64,000 bases of DNA from Aliiglaciecola lipolytica E3 (lineage in GTDB: Bacteria > Pseudomonadota > Gammaproteobacteria > Enterobacterales > Alteromonadaceae), in NCBI RefSeq assembly GCF_000314975.1, contig NZ_BAEN01000035.1, positions 124,001 to 188,000 of the forward strand. The letters are read 5' to 3'. Shown one piece after another: positions 63,067 through 64,000 of the stretch. The translations under genes and the position numbers were made by a program. Within the stretch, counting starts at the first letter, position 1; each line of letters begins with the position of its first letter. The notes beneath the pieces are model-generated. The model did no database searches. It saw only the letters and a list, made by a program, of their open reading frames with translations, and was not told the DNA's origin.

Positions 63067-64000
63067 TTAATCTTCTACTTTCACAGCCCACATATCATGT
63101 TCATCAGCGTGTATTATTTGTCCCCAAATTAAATCGCCTGGATTTACATCAAACTCGTCGGTTAAGTAAACCTGGCCGTCAATTTCAGGAGCATCCGCAA
63201 AACAGCGCCCAACTGCACCTTCACTGGTGACTTCATCAATCAGGATTTGATATTCCAAGCCAATCTTTTGCTGTAATTTTTCGGCACTTATTTTTGATTG
63301 CAACGCCATAAAGCGTTCAAATCTTTCTTGTTTAACAGATTCAGGTACCGGATCAGGTAAATCATTTGCTTTTGCACCTTCTACATCTGAGTACTTAAAA
63401 CAGCCAACACGATCTAATTGAGCGACTGTAAGGAAATCTAACAACTGCTGAAACTCGTCCTCGGTTTCACCAGGAAAACCGACTATAAAGGTGGAACGAA
63501 TAATCAGTTGAGGACAAATCGCGCGCCAAGCTTGAATACGTTCGAGCGTTTTTTCTGCTGCAGCTGGACGCTTCATTAGCTTTAATATTCTGGGGTTAGC
63601 ATGTTGAAAAGGGATATCTAAATATGGCAGAATTTTTCCTTCCGCCATCAGTGGAATCACTTTGTCTACAGAAGGGTAGGGATATACATAGTGTAAACGT
63701 ACCCAGATCCCCATTTCCGCTAATTTTTTACACAGGCCAAGCATATCGGTTTTTACTGGCATACCATCCCAAAATCCGGTTTGATATTTAACATCTACAC
63801 CGTAGGCACTGGTGTCCTGGGAAATGACCAACAGTTCTTTTACTCCTGCGTTTTTTAAACGGGTAGCTTCATCTAACACTTCTCCCACCGGACGACTAAC
63901 TAAATCGCCGCGCATGGATGGAATGATGCAAAAAGTACATCTGTGATTGCAACCTTCAGATATCTTTAAATATGCATAATGTTTAGGGGTTAACTTGATG
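63067..64000 (-). CDS. rimO: RimO methylthiotransferase, C-terminal part (runs off the window)
   Basis: The last 310 or so codons of rimO. The radical-SAM motif CNHRCTFC lies in the segment 63950-63920, followed by [22 protein letters not shown]-terminal TRAM domain (about the last 65 residues, [19 protein letters not shown]) is present. RimO adds a methylthio group to an Asp of ribosomal protein S12. E. coli RimO has 441 residues, so about 130 N-terminal residues, with the other iron-sulfur cluster's Cys, lie outside the window. An ATG at 63915 is internal, not the real start. Confidence 0.93.
   Translation of the reverse strand, partial: IKLTPKHYAYLKISEGCNHRCTFCIIPSMRGDLVSRPVGEVLDEATRLKNAGVKELLVISQDTSAYGVDVKYQTGFWDGMPVKTDMLGLCKKLAEMGIWVRLHYVYPYPSVDKVIPLMAEGKILPYLDIPFQHANPRILKLMKRPAAAEKTLERIQAWRAICPQLIIRSTFIVGFPGETEDEFQQLLDFLTVAQLDRVGCFKYSDVEGAKANDLPDPVPESVKQERFERFMALQSKISAEKLQQKIGLEYQILIDEVTSEGAVGRCFADAPEIDGQVYLTDEFDVNPGDLIWGQIIHADEHDMWAVKVED

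Overview
The window reads as chromosomal DNA of a marine gammaproteobacterium, most likely of the order Alteromonadales (Glaciecola/Alteromonas/Shewanella-like). This is judged from protein resemblance to that group: a yejM-yejL/yejK junction, a CysB very close to the enterobacterial protein, VC2046/SO_2500-type and DUF6279-type proteins, and AT-leaning DNA. No plasmid, phage or insertion-sequence gene is visible. Two genes run off the ends: yejM at the left and rimO at the right.

Layout. 0-17.6 kb: mostly core genes. These are yejM/yejL and divergent yejK, a QueD-like tandem T-fold protein overlapping an M23 peptidase, an M61 peptidase ending in an octamer repeat, a PilZ protein, a DUF962 membrane protein, a LytS/LytTR two-component pair, an RND pump with its adaptor, pfkA, a DUF6279 lipoprotein, an EamA transporter and a Sel1-repeat protein. 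17.6-24.4 kb: an accessory island with long gene-poor stretches. It carries a compact three-gene minus-strand operon: a pentapeptide-repeat protein with a TIR-like C-terminal domain, a single-chain fusion of TssB-like and TssC-like contractile-sheath subunits, and a RipA-like small membrane protein. A secreted cysteine-rich protein with three aromatic, beta-trefoil-like repeats lies just upstream. No other type VI secretion gene is present, so the fused sheath protein is an orphan. This is the best candidate for an undescribed system.

24.4-31.7 kb: a probably co-regulated envelope module. A LolD/MacB-type ABC ATPase is coupled to a large FtsX-like permease that is frameshifted near its 3' end. 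Then come an exported DJ-1/PfpI protein, an OmpR-type regulator and a QseC-like kinase, and a convergent exported protein of unknown function. The same 17-bp direct-repeat motif (two TTCAC half-sites 11 bp apart) stands upstream of both the PfpI gene and the convergent gene, which suggests a small regulon of the local regulator.

32-51 kb: housekeeping and metabolic genes. These include an exported amidohydrolase, a small lipoprotein, tRNA-Tyr, trhO, an EF-hand protein, a PaiB-like protein with ybaK, a DEAD-box helicase, scoAB with a divergent LysR regulator, an orphan cytosolic histidine kinase, cysB, L-serine dehydratase, nudL-pabB, a class I fumarase and rmuC.

51-64 kb: one long, tightly packed minus-strand cluster: Tat-signal TldD-like, PmbA-like, Tat-signal DUF4159, MoxR ATPase, DUF58 protein, BatA-like protein and two large membrane proteins, one with a His/Asp-rich insert. 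Stop and start codons touch or overlap between several members, which suggests one envelope-associated machine. The 3' part of rimO closes the window.
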